DNA from: Magnetospirillum fulvum MGU-K5 | Lineage (GTDB): Bacteria; Pseudomonadota; Alphaproteobacteria; Rhodospirillales; Magnetospirillaceae | DNA: 64,000 nucleotides | Direction: 5' to 3' | NCBI RefSeq assembly: GCF_000442515.1 | Contig: NZ_AQPH01000007.1 | Location: 28,794 to 92,793 of the forward strand | Part shown: in pieces, positions 47,422 through 54,380 of the stretch | Numbering within the stretch: position 1 is the stretch's first letter | Layout: every line of letters starts with the position of its first letter | Position numbers and translations under genes: made by a program | Notes under the pieces: generated by a model | The model's database searches: none | The model's input: the letters and a program-made list of their open reading frames with translations, nothing else | Told to the model about the DNA's origin: nothing

Positions 47422-48420
47422 ATGGCAACCATTACCCCTCGGCGCAATCGTGAAGGCCAGCTTACCGGCTGGCAGGCGAAGATTCGCCGTCAAGGCTACC
47501 CCCCCGTTTCCAAAACCTGCGGCTCGGAGCGCGAGGCCAAAGATTGGGCCACCGTAACCGAGGCCGATATGGTCAAGGGCACCTACGTTGACCGAAGCGC
47601 TTCCGAGCGCATGACGTTTGGCCGAGCTATCGACATCTTCATCAATGACGTCGTCCCCACCCACAAAGGCGGCGATATCGAGAAAGTCCGCTTGGAGCGA
47701 TTCAAACGCGAGGAAGCCGACCTCTGTCGCTACGCCCTATCCAACCTTCGCACAGAACACATTGAGGACTACCGAGATCGTCGGCTAGAGGAGATCGCTC
47801 CAGGTTCCCTCTGCCGGGAACTGAACCTGTTGCATGCCGTGCTGGAGAACGTCCGCCGCCGTACCGGCCTGGTCGAGAATCCCGTCTCCCACGTCCGCCG
47901 TCCCAAAGTGGCCGACGAACGCGATGTGCGCCTATCCAGGGAGGACGAGGCCAAGCTACTGTCCGCCCTGGACGCCACACGCAATCCCTGGATTAAGCCG
48001 TTCGTGATCGTGGCCCTGGAAACCGCCATGAGGCGCAGTGAGGTGCTTGGGCTGCGATGGCAACATGTTGACTTGGCGCAGCGTACCGCCCATCTGCCAG
48101 AGACTAAAAACGGGAGAGGGCGCACTGTGCCCCTTAGCTCTCGAGCAGCAGAGGCTTTGGCGGCTTTGCCGCGCTCTCTAGGCGGCTTGGTGTTTCCCGT
48201 GTCCCTGGACTCATTGAAACACGCCTGGACTAGGGCCAGAGACCGTGCCGACCTGCACCATCTTCATCTGCACGATCTGCGACACGAGGCAACCAGTCGG
48301 CTCGCAGAGGCGGGATGGAGCATTCTGGAACTGGCCGCAGTCACCGGCCATCAAGACCTTCAGATGCTCAAACGATATACAAATTTGCGAGCGGCCGACC
48401 TCGCAAAGAAGATGGGGTGA
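47422..48420 (+). CDS. int: Site-specific tyrosine integrase
   Basis: 332 aa. N-terminal SAM-like/arm-binding region with a short beta-rich segment (RREGQLTGWQAKIRRQGY-like, common in phage-type integrases), core-binding domain at ~60-150 and catalytic domain after. Catalytic residues are all visible: Arg in AMRRSEVLGLRWQHVDL, Lys in ETKNGRGRTVPL, HLHDLRHEATSR, His in VTGHQDLQMLKRYTN and the terminal Tyr. It lies 125 nt from the tRNA and should catalyse recombination between the attachment sites. The ATG at 47422 follows the TGTCCC repeats; an upstream start would overlap them. Confidence 0.95.
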   Translation: MATITPRRNREGQLTGWQAKIRRQGYPPVSKTCGSEREAKDWATVTEADMVKGTYVDRSASERMTFGRAIDIFINDVVPTHKGGDIEKVRLERFKREEADLCRYALSNLRTEHIEDYRDRRLEEIAPGSLCRELNLLHAVLENVRRRTGLVENPVSHVRRPKVADERDVRLSREDEAKLLSALDATRNPWIKPFVIVALETAMRRSEVLGLRWQHVDLAQRTAHLPETKNGRGRTVPLSSRAAEALAALPRSLGGLVFPVSLDSLKHAWTRARDRADLHHLHLHDLRHEATSRLAEAGWSILELAAVTGHQDLQMLKRYTNLRAADLAKKMG

Positions 48421-48423
48421 TCG

Positions 48424-48900
48424 ATGGCCACCGATACCGAACGAGAATCCGGCAATGCTTTTCCCTGGCTGGGTACCCGGATTGATGAATTGAGAGAAAC
48501 CATCGAGGCTGGAGACGGTACAGGGCACGATCTGGCAGAATTGACGGTGCTGCGGGAGGCACTGAAAAAATTAGAAAGACCGACACAGCCAAGGGAACAA
48601 CTTGACCAACAGAACGAAATTTTTTCCGGCTTGATGGAGATCGAGACTGATTTGATTGGTCAAGGGCTTCCATCACTTCGCGTCACCGAACTCATCCTTG
48701 AAGGCGCCGTGAGCCTAGCCGCAACCACGATGGCAGCAGGCAGGCTTGAGGCTGTCTTTGACGATGCTCTCAAGCGCCTCCAGACCCAGCCCCAGCCTAC
48801 GCCGAAGCAGCCGTCAGAGAATGGAAGGCCATCTTGGTGTCGTGGAGTGATCGACCGCGACCAGCTACCACAGCCGCCTGCTTTGAGGCCGAGGAGCTGA
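48424..48900 (+). CDS. Hypothetical protein of the element
   Basis: 158 aa, starting 3 nt after the integrase stop and probably cotranscribed. Mostly helical and acidic in the first 110 residues (LRETIEAGDGTGHDLAELTVLREALKKLE), then a proline/glutamine-rich tail. The last 36 nt overlap the relaxase gene in the convergent direction. No family recognised. Confidence 0.6.
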   Translation: MATDTERESGNAFPWLGTRIDELRETIEAGDGTGHDLAELTVLREALKKLERPTQPREQLDQQNEIFSGLMEIETDLIGQGLPSLRVTELILEGAVSLAATTMAAGRLEAVFDDALKRLQTQPQPTPKQPSENGRPSWCRGVIDRDQLPQPPALRPRS

Positions 48901-50103
48901 TTCGACGGGTCCGACCTCCTTTTTGCCCTCACGGATCTCCGCTGTTTCGTCATCGAGCCGCTGAAGTATTGCGACCGACGAATCAAACGCATCCCGGGCC
49001 CTTTCCGGCAAGAGGGTCCTGAAATCATCTGCCCACCGCTTGACATCACGTGCAAATGACAACAACGGCTTTGTCAGACGCTCGTAGGCGGCAGCCAATT
49101 TCTCGAGGCGAGTTCGCTCCGTCGCCAGCACCCTCTCCTGTCGTTCGATTTCCACGGCACGTCCAGCGAGAGCCGCTTCTGCCCTTTGGACCTCATGCTC
49201 CCGTAACGTCAATGCAGCCTCTTTGCGGTCGATTTCCTGCGCGGTCTGATCCTCCCAGACCTTCAACCCCTCGGCTCGTTCCCGCAGGTACGCTCGTTCA
49301 TGCTGTGCCGCCGCCGTCGCTTCGCTTGCCGTCCGGGCCTCAGCTTCCGCCATTGCTCTGAAGGATTCCGTTGCCTTCAATGCTTCCTCTGCCTTTGTGC
49401 GGGCTTGGGCGGAGGCTACTCGCTCAGCATCGGCGGCACGCAAGATGTCCGCGACAACATGCACGCGGCCCGTTTCGGACTTCGGCTCACCCCGCTGAAG
49501 CCTCTCATCGACGTGCTCGCGAGCATGATTGGCCCAGGAATCTTGCAGAGCCGAATAGGACCGTTTAGCCCCATGTTCCTTCTGCACCTGGGCCAGCGCC
49601 TCTCGGACGCTGATCGTGAGTTTCGGCTTGCGGCCTCGCCCACCTTGCTTGATCGACGTCGGGCATACGATTAGATCGACGACACCGCCACCGGTTTCAT
49701 CCATGTCCATCCGCGCGGCGACCAGGCTGTCGGGACCAAAAGTCCGGCGTGCCCATTCTTGGGATTGTTCGAAGGCTCTCCGGTTCACCGGGTTGTTCGG
49801 ATTATGCAGATCGCCAGCTTCGGTGATCAGGCCCGGACTGACGACACAGAGCACATGCAGGCCGAGCGCCGCGTTCTTTCCGCCCTCGCTTGCCCCGGTC
49901 GCAGTTTTGAAAGCTTTGAATGCCTGGACCAATTGCAGCGGGTCTTCAGGGCTGTAGCGGCTTTCAGACAGGTTCAGCGAGGTCCGAGATGGGTCGACTC
50001 TCTTGGCCGAGGCCTCGTCTTTGCGGAGACCGTGGGACTCGATCTGCCGAAGTTGTGTGATCGACTGGATACGGGCAACTCGGACGGCGGCGAACAACGT
50101 CAT
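48865..50103 (-). CDS. MobV/Pre-like plasmid mobilization relaxase
   Basis: 412 aa. The N-terminus matches MobV relaxases of the pMV158 type: RVARIQSITQLRQIESHGLR, then DPSRTSLNL. His24 (ESHGLR) aligns with the nucleophilic His22 of MobM. The usual metal-binding HxDExxPHxH is replaced by DMDETGGGVVDL, so two or three histidine ligands are absent. After residue ~210 comes a long Ala/Glu/Arg-rich coiled coil. The relaxase should nick the oriT-like site just upstream of its own start and stay bound to DNA. Relaxase activity is inferred. Confidence 0.78.
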   Translation of the reverse strand: MTLFAAVRVARIQSITQLRQIESHGLRKDEASAKRVDPSRTSLNLSESRYSPEDPLQLVQAFKAFKTATGASEGGKNAALGLHVLCVVSPGLITEAGDLHNPNNPVNRRAFEQSQEWARRTFGPDSLVAARMDMDETGGGVVDLIVCPTSIKQGGRGRKPKLTISVREALAQVQKEHGAKRSYSALQDSWANHAREHVDERLQRGEPKSETGRVHVVADILRAADAERVASAQARTKAEEALKATESFRAMAEAEARTASEATAAAQHERAYLRERAEGLKVWEDQTAQEIDRKEAALTLREHEVQRAEAALAGRAVEIERQERVLATERTRLEKLAAAYERLTKPLLSFARDVKRWADDFRTLLPERARDAFDSSVAILQRLDDETAEIREGKKEVGPVESAPRPQSRRLW

Positions 50104-50160
50104 TGCGGTCTCGATAGGTTATCCTGAATAGGTTTCAGGATAACACACTAGCACCTATCA
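50104..50160 (-). other. Predicted origin of transfer (oriT), MobV-type
   Basis: Directly upstream of the relaxase gene. A perfect 10-bp inverted repeat TTATCCTGAA / TTCAGGATAA (50119-50128, 50134-50143) adjoins TAGTGTGTTA on the minus strand (50141-50150). That decamer is the nick region I recall for pMV158-family oriT, where cleavage is between TAGTGTG and TTA. Position relative to mob and the hairpin next to the nick agree with that model. Confidence 0.68.
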
Positions 50161-50242
50161 CCCTATGGGTGACCGCTCCGCTTAGATGCGTGTGCCAGGG
50201 AGGGGAGGCGCGGCCTCCCCTCCCTGGACCCAACCCCTCTTT

Positions 50243-50635
50243 TCATTCGTCATCGATAGCGTTTGCCAATACCCAGGTGCGGAACTCTTCCTCAGGCATT
50301 TCACCGGCAGCTAAAGCAACCATTACCTTGGTTGCCTCATGTTCGGCCACATCGAGGTAATACCCGTTGAGGCCGAGAATGACACCCAAAGTGCCGAAGG
50401 CCGCCCTTTTGTTCCCGTCAACGAACGGATGGTTGCGACAGATACTGACGCACACCGCCGCCGCGATTACCGCCAAGCTGGCATCCGGATCGTATGACAC
50501 CAGCTGTGAAGCGCGACCCAAAGAGCCTTCAAGCGCTCCTTTATCACGCACCCCCAGTGCTCCACCATATTCCGCTATCCATTCGGTGTGCAGATCGATG
50601 ATGGCTTGAATTGGGGGAAGCCGTAGTTCCGTCAC
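50243..50635 (-). CDS. doc: Doc/Fic-type toxin (death-on-curing)
   Basis: 130 aa Fic-fold toxin with the active motif HPFVDGNKRAAFG (HxFx(D/E)GNKR family). Doc relatives phosphorylate EF-Tu and stop translation. N-terminus LPPIQAIIDLHTEWIAEYGG is typical of the Doc branch. The start ATG overlaps the stop of the AbrB-type antitoxin (4 nt), the usual antitoxin-first order. Likely stabilises the element. Confidence 0.92.
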   Translation of the reverse strand: MTELRLPPIQAIIDLHTEWIAEYGGALGVRDKGALEGSLGRASQLVSYDPDASLAVIAAAVCVSICRNHPFVDGNKRAAFGTLGVILGLNGYYLDVAEHEATKVMVALAAGEMPEEEFRTWVLANAIDDE

Positions 50636-50859
50636 TTTGCCAAGGCGGCCATAGTCTTGGCATACCGCTTGGAGAAGCGACGGCCAATTTCTACTGCCTC
50701 ATTGTAGCCATCCACCGGCTTGGCAATTTCGATCTTACCCTCGACAACTGCGAGGGTAACTTCTTCGCCACGAGCCATATGGGCGGCCTCAAGCACCTCC
50801 CGGGGAATGGCAACCCCAGTCGAGTTCCCGATTTTTATGAGTTTGGTCGTTGCGTTCAT
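50632..50859 (-). CDS. AbrB/MazE-fold antitoxin of the Doc toxin
   Basis: 75 aa. Swapped-hairpin DNA-binding N-terminus (LIKIGNSTGVAIPREVLEAA) and an acidic/basic tail for toxin binding. Such a SpoVT/AbrB antitoxin paired with Doc, instead of Phd, is a known variant. It should repress its own operon from the region upstream. Confidence 0.9.
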   Translation of the reverse strand: MNATTKLIKIGNSTGVAIPREVLEAAHMARGEEVTLAVVEGKIEIAKPVDGYNEAVEIGRRFSKRYAKTMAALAK

Positions 50860-51214
50860 GACATTCTCCGTTCATGAGAGTGATGTACTAACGGACGTTA
50901 TTACGTCAAGTATTTTGCGCCACCATTCGCGGCAAATCCGCCGGTAACAACCCATGCCGCGCAGACGCGCGGGTAAGCTAAGGGACCGTTGGTCCCTCGC
51001 GGCGTCAATGGCCTAGCGCCGGGCTTATGCCCTGCGTCGGGCGAAGGGTATCCCCATGTCTCAGCTTCGCTTGCGACACGCTCCGCGCCCGCTACGCGGG
51101 TGGGTGATCCCCCTCCCTTCGCCCGAGCCATGACTTTGCTACCCCCCGACCCTCGCCGGGAGGCAAGGGCCGATGCGCAAAGCATCGACCCGAATGGGGA
51201 AGGGAGCGAGGGCA
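50860..51214. other. Intergenic region with antitoxin promoter
   Basis: 355 bp. It should hold the leftward promoter of the AbrB-Doc operon. A small hairpin GGGACC-GTT-GGTCCC is at 50983-50997; the right half carries GC-rich repetitive sequence (CCCTCGCCGGGAGG-like). No convincing gene. Confidence 0.5.
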
Positions 51215-51541
51215 ATGAATATAATCGAGGCGGACGCTTTCAGAAATGCGATGCTGGCTTGGCATCACGCGGATGATTGGTGCCGCGCCCTTGAAAAGGC
51301 ATTCAACATCGTTCTCGATCAGCACAACTCTGTCGGATATAGCCTAAACGATGTCTTCAGGCAGATGCAGCGCGGCGAACAGCCTAAAGTAAGCGTGGAA
51401 GGTTTGTGGGCGGAAGAGGCCCGCCTCAGGGCCGAGATGGAGGGTCTGATGGCTTGTCGTAGAGCAGCTGCCAAGCGTCGAGAAGTGATAGCTTCAAGCC
51501 GTGAACTGCTGGGCGACCATCGGGAGCCCTGGCACTTCTGA
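51215..51541 (+). CDS. Hypothetical protein of the element
   Basis: 108 aa from MNIIEADAF (ATG 51215, preceded by GGGAGCGAGGG). Predominantly helical, with two amphipathic segments (FNIVLDQHNSVGYSLNDVFRQ and ARLRAEMEGLMACRRAAAKR). An alternative start 42 nt upstream adds basic residues. No family recognised. Confidence 0.55.
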   Translation: MNIIEADAFRNAMLAWHHADDWCRALEKAFNIVLDQHNSVGYSLNDVFRQMQRGEQPKVSVEGLWAEEARLRAEMEGLMACRRAAAKRREVIASSRELLGDHREPWHF

Positions 51542-51771
51542 CCGGGGCAAGCGCCTTCGCGGGGAACCGCGTCGGCTTGCCGACGTGGGCGGAAGGCGCT
51601 TGCGGCGGGCGAGGAGGGCGTAGCCCGGCCCATCCTTTTCTCTGTTCTTCGGTCTGCGCCAGCAGATCGAAGAACATGCCGTCCGGCGAGGACCCTCTAT
51701 TTTCATTTATGGTGAAGTTTGCCCGATAAAGGCCGCTCTCCACCTCTGACTGCATCTTTCTGCCGCCAGCG

Positions 51772-51984
51772 GTGGCAAGATGCGGGCAACCGAAGCAGAC
51801 CCAAAATACGCGGCAGGCTGGTGGTCGTGTCGCTCGGAAACGCGGGGAATTGCGCATCGACTATGGTCCTGGCTATCGGGTGTATTTCGTGGAGCGTGGT
51901 GATGTCCTCTTGCTGTGCGGCGGAGACAAGAACAGCCAACCCCGTGACATCAAGAAGGCCAAGAACCTTGCAAAGGAATATTGA
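51772..51984 (+). pseudogene. 5'-truncated HigB/RelE-type addiction-module toxin
   Basis: The last ~45 codons match the C-terminal half of the HigB-like killer protein (ELRIDYGPGYRVYFVERGD, then LLLCGGDKNSQ...DIKKAKNLAKEY). The N-terminal ~45-50 residues including the first half of the RNase fold are missing and are replaced by unrelated sequence that duplicates part of a downstream gene (51798-51826 repeats 52393-52421). A 70-aa frame from a GTG runs through the junction. Probably inactive as a nuclease. Confidence 0.7.
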
Positions 51985-51985
51985 G

Positions 51986-52270
51986 ATGAGAGAAACGAAA
52001 ATTTGGGACCTGGCAACCCGTCTAACCACGCCGGAAGCCATAGCGGATTATCTCGATGCGGCCTTGGAGGACGGCGATCCCCATGTTGTCGCGTCTGTCA
52101 TTGGCGATATTGCCCGCGCAAAGGGAATGGCAGACATCTCCCGTGAAACAGGCCTTTCTCGTGAGAGCCTTTATCGCACCCTGGGGGATAGTGGAAACCC
52201 AAGGCTTGACACGTTGCTGAAGGTTCTGAAGGCCCTTGGCCTTCGTATCTCTGCCCGGCCTGCTGCCTGA
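51986..52270 (+). CDS. HigA-like addiction-module antitoxin (HTH)
   Basis: 94 aa. The family is recognised from ADYLDAALEDGDPHVVASVIGD near the N-terminus and an HTH with GLSRESLYRTLGDSGNPRLDTLLKVLKALGL, as in putative addiction-module antidote proteins paired with HigB-like killers. Starts 1 nt after the truncated toxin's stop. Toxin-first order is typical of HigBA-type loci. Intact although its toxin is not. Confidence 0.88.
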   Translation: MRETKIWDLATRLTTPEAIADYLDAALEDGDPHVVASVIGDIARAKGMADISRETGLSRESLYRTLGDSGNPRLDTLLKVLKALGLRISARPAA

Positions 52271-52284
52271 CACGAGGGGAAGCC

Positions 52285-52470
52285 ATGGATGTTCTGACCG
52301 ATCCCGGCCCGCAGACGTATGAGCGGACCAGCGAAGCCAACCACCAGGGCTTTGCAGACGCCACCAACGGCGAACCGCTGTTTCTCGACGCTGACCCAGA
52401 ATACGCGGCAGGCTGGTGGTCATTTCATCGTCAAAAAGACGCTATCTCTCAATTCCTCAACGCGATCTGA
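52285..52470 (+). CDS. Hypothetical small protein
   Basis: 61 aa, preceded by a good ribosome site (GAGGGGAAG). Polar with a distinctive DADPEYAAGWWSFHRQ stretch. A near-identical DNA copy of that stretch (28 of 29 nt) is at 51798-51826, in the frame ADPKYAAGWWS, so the gene or a relative contributed the sequence that replaced the toxin N-terminus. No family recognised. Confidence 0.5.
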   Translation: MDVLTDPGPQTYERTSEANHQGFADATNGEPLFLDADPEYAAGWWSFHRQKDAISQFLNAI

Positions 52471-52477
52471 GGTGAAC

Positions 52478-52888
52478 ATGACTACGCCGCTCATTCGAGA
52501 CATGGACTTAATTCGCGAATTGATGCTCAAGATCGAGGGAGGGGAACGAACTTTCAATGTTCTCTCCAGTGATGTTGCCGCAGCTATTGGCGTGCCGACA
52601 GAGGGAGCGCAAACTCACGAAGAAGCCGAGAAGCTCCGGTACCACCTTGATCTTCTCGTGAAAGGTGGATTCATTGAAGTAACTGATTACCTTGGCGGCG
52701 TTACGGAAGTGGAAGCTATCACCTGGGAAGGGCATGATTTCTTAGACAGCATCCGCGATCCTGTCGTCTGGGCAAAAACGAAGGACGGCATCAAGTCCGC
52801 CGGAGGGTTCACTTTCGACCTGCTTAAGGCCCTTGCCAAAGGCTTCATTAAAAAACAGGTTGAGGAGCGCACTGGCATCGCCCTCTGA
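52478..52888 (+). CDS. DUF2513-like protein
   Basis: 136 aa. MTTPLIRDMDLIRELMLKIE is a typical DUF2513 N-terminus, and the middle looks like a winged helix (HEEAEKLRYHLDLLVKGGFI, then GGVTEVEAITWEGHDFLDSI) followed by a C-terminal helical tail. Members are common in phages, plasmids and islands, function unknown; DNA binding is plausible. RBS GAGGTGAAC before ATG. Confidence 0.8.
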   Translation: MTTPLIRDMDLIRELMLKIEGGERTFNVLSSDVAAAIGVPTEGAQTHEEAEKLRYHLDLLVKGGFIEVTDYLGGVTEVEAITWEGHDFLDSIRDPVVWAKTKDGIKSAGGFTFDLLKALAKGFIKKQVEERTGIAL

Positions 52889-52964
52889 GGCATGCGGAGA
52901 GCGGAAACATCTTCGCCGCACGGCCAACCGCTAACCGACACCAGGGGAAGCTTGCATAGCACTA

Positions 52965-52993
52965 TGTAACGCGTTACGCTGTCACGCGTTACA
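52965..52993 (+). promoter_or_regulatory. Operator of the MazEF operon
   Basis: Two near-identical 12-mers, GTAACGCGTTAC (52966-52977, a perfect palindrome) and GTCACGCGTTAC (52981-52992), 15 nt apart. They also form the inverted repeat TGTAACGCG/CGCGTTACA (52965-52993). Lies 15 nt before the antitoxin start; probable site of antitoxin autorepression. Confidence 0.65.
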
Positions 52994-53007
52994 CAAGGAA
53001 GAAGGTA

Positions 53008-53214
53008 ATGACAAGTACAGCCGAACGAATGAAATCCATGCGAGCGAGACGCCGACAGAGCGGCTTGCGAGAAGTCCGTCTAGTGGTCCCCGATGCCAGA
53101 GCTGCCATAACGCGCGAAAGGATTGCAGCGCAGGTTGCGAGGCTGACGCCGGTTGCGGAACGTGAGGCTTTGGATTGGATCGAAGGGGTGTCTGAGTTCG
53201 ATGAAACGCGGTGA
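53008..53214 (+). CDS. mazE: MazE-like antitoxin (DUF3018)
   Basis: 68 aa. Residues 1-30 (RMKSMRARRRQSGLREVRL) form a basic DNA-binding region, as in the DUF3018/antitoxin MazE family; the acidic C-terminus DWIEGVSEFDETR is the expected toxin-binding part. Ribosome site AAGGAAGAAGG. Overlaps mazF by 14 nt; antitoxin-first order. Confidence 0.88.
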   Translation: MTSTAERMKSMRARRRQSGLREVRLVVPDARAAITRERIAAQVARLTPVAEREALDWIEGVSEFDETR

Positions 53215-53530
53215 CGTGGTGGTGGTCGCCGCGAATGGTGACTATGGAAAGCCCCGGCCTGCCGTTGTTGTGCAGACCAACGCATTCCCGGACAGCCACG
53301 CCTCCGTTATCATCTGTCAGACAACGACAGTATTGGCGGATGCGCCAGATTTTCGGGTGGCGGTCGAGCCCACGGAAATAAACGGTCTGCGGGAGAGGTC
53401 GCAAATCATGGCTGACAAGCCGGTGACGGTAAAACGCGAACGTGTTGGCCAAGTGATCGGGCGGTTGACCGTCGAGGAAATCGTTAAGTTGGACACCGCC
53501 CTCGCGTTCGTCATGGGGCTCGCCGACTGA
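53201..53530 (+). CDS. mazF: MazF/PemK-type endoribonuclease toxin
   Basis: 109 aa. MKRGDVVVVAANGDYGKPRPAVVVQ is the MazF fold start (RGD, and KPRPAVVV), with the Thr/Ser of SVIICQTTTVL and the helix VGQVIGRLTVEEIVKLDTAL. MazF enzymes cut mRNA at short sequences and stop growth. Starts inside the antitoxin gene. All key positions appear intact, so it is probably active if released. Confidence 0.92.
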   Translation: MKRGDVVVVAANGDYGKPRPAVVVQTNAFPDSHASVIICQTTTVLADAPDFRVAVEPTEINGLRERSQIMADKPVTVKRERVGQVIGRLTVEEIVKLDTALAFVMGLAD

Positions 53531-53552
53531 CATATCGGGGTGGTTGAGTTGG

Positions 53553-53891
53553 ATGAAGGAAGCTAGCTTTCGGAAGTTGGACGGCAGCAGGATGGATGTG
53601 TCGCCAGTTGACAGACTCGTTCTCGGCACGGTCAACGCGCCGTGGAAGCGCTCGGTTGAGGCTGATGCACTCGCAACAGCGATCATTGTCGGCCCCGACA
53701 ATGGCTGGGACGGCTGGCAGATCCATGTCGTCACTTTCTTTTCCGAGGTCAGACCTCACCTGATTCGCGAATTCGCTGACCAGCATGAAATTGCGTGGGC
53801 AACAGTACGCCAGCGGTATCAAGAGATTAGGGAGGAAACCGCCGAGGTGAATCTGGAGCTTGAGGCGGCTTTTGACGCTTCCGAAAATTAG
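53553..53891 (+). CDS. Hypothetical protein of the element
   Basis: 112 aa from ATG 53553. Soluble, with acidic C-terminus (EIREETAEVNLELEAAF) and a Trp/Gly-rich middle (GPDNGWDGWQIHVVTFF). Looks like a small alpha/beta fold; no family recognised. Immediately follows MazF by 22 nt; may be cotranscribed. Confidence 0.55.
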   Translation: MKEASFRKLDGSRMDVSPVDRLVLGTVNAPWKRSVEADALATAIIVGPDNGWDGWQIHVVTFFSEVRPHLIREFADQHEIAWATVRQRYQEIREETAEVNLELEAAFDASEN

Positions 53892-53996
53892 CCCTCCTGA
53901 AATACGAAAAATACGGGCCAGCTTGCATACTAAAGATTGATAAATACAATGCATGCGCTATCATTGAAGACACATCACTGGCAAGCGGGGGCACCG

Positions 53997-54380
53997 ATGA
54001 GCGGTTACTGGACTGGCTATCAAATGGGTCAGCAGGCGGCGCAAGCCCAAAATTCTGCGGCGAATCTTGGGCACGCCTTCGCCAGAGCTTTGTCTGGGGT
54101 TCCTGCTTTGCCACCGCTTCAACAGCAAATCGATCAACTTAAGACGGATCTGAACGGTGCCCGGGCTGGCCGATCGGCCGCCGATGCTGCGATTCTTGCT
54201 TTGCGCGATTGTTTTTCCCGCCTACCGTCCGCGAGCCAACAGCAACTTCTGGCAGTGCTCGAGGCTGAATTCGTCCCAGCTTTTCTTCGGCACAGTGCGT
54301 CAGCGGGTCTGCAGTATGGGCCGGGCCAGGAAGCGGTGGTAGCCGCCTCCTGGAAAAAGTTCGCGACCGGGCGGAGCTAG
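53997..54380 (+). CDS. Hypothetical Ala/Gln-rich protein
   Basis: 127 aa from MSGYWTGYQMGQQ (ATG 53997; an ATG at 53949 would add 16 residues). Ala/Gln-rich start, then a helical segment predicted coiled (LQQQIDQLKTDLNGARAGR) and a helix-rich end. Convergent 4-nt overlap with the DotA/TraY gene. No family recognised. Confidence 0.55.
   Translation: MSGYWTGYQMGQQAAQAQNSAANLGHAFARALSGVPALPPLQQQIDQLKTDLNGARAGRSAADAAILALRDCFSRLPSASQQQLLAVLEAEFVPAFLRHSASAGLQYGPGQEAVVAASWKKFATGRS

Noticed and set aside
49050..49361. Small + strand frames inside the relaxase gene
   Set aside because: They lie antisense to a recognisable MobV-type coding region and lack ribosome sites and domains.
50860..51214. CRISPR or repeat array in the GC-rich gap of the element
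   Set aside because: Only loosely similar GC-rich stretches; no regular repeat-spacer pattern here or elsewhere in the window.
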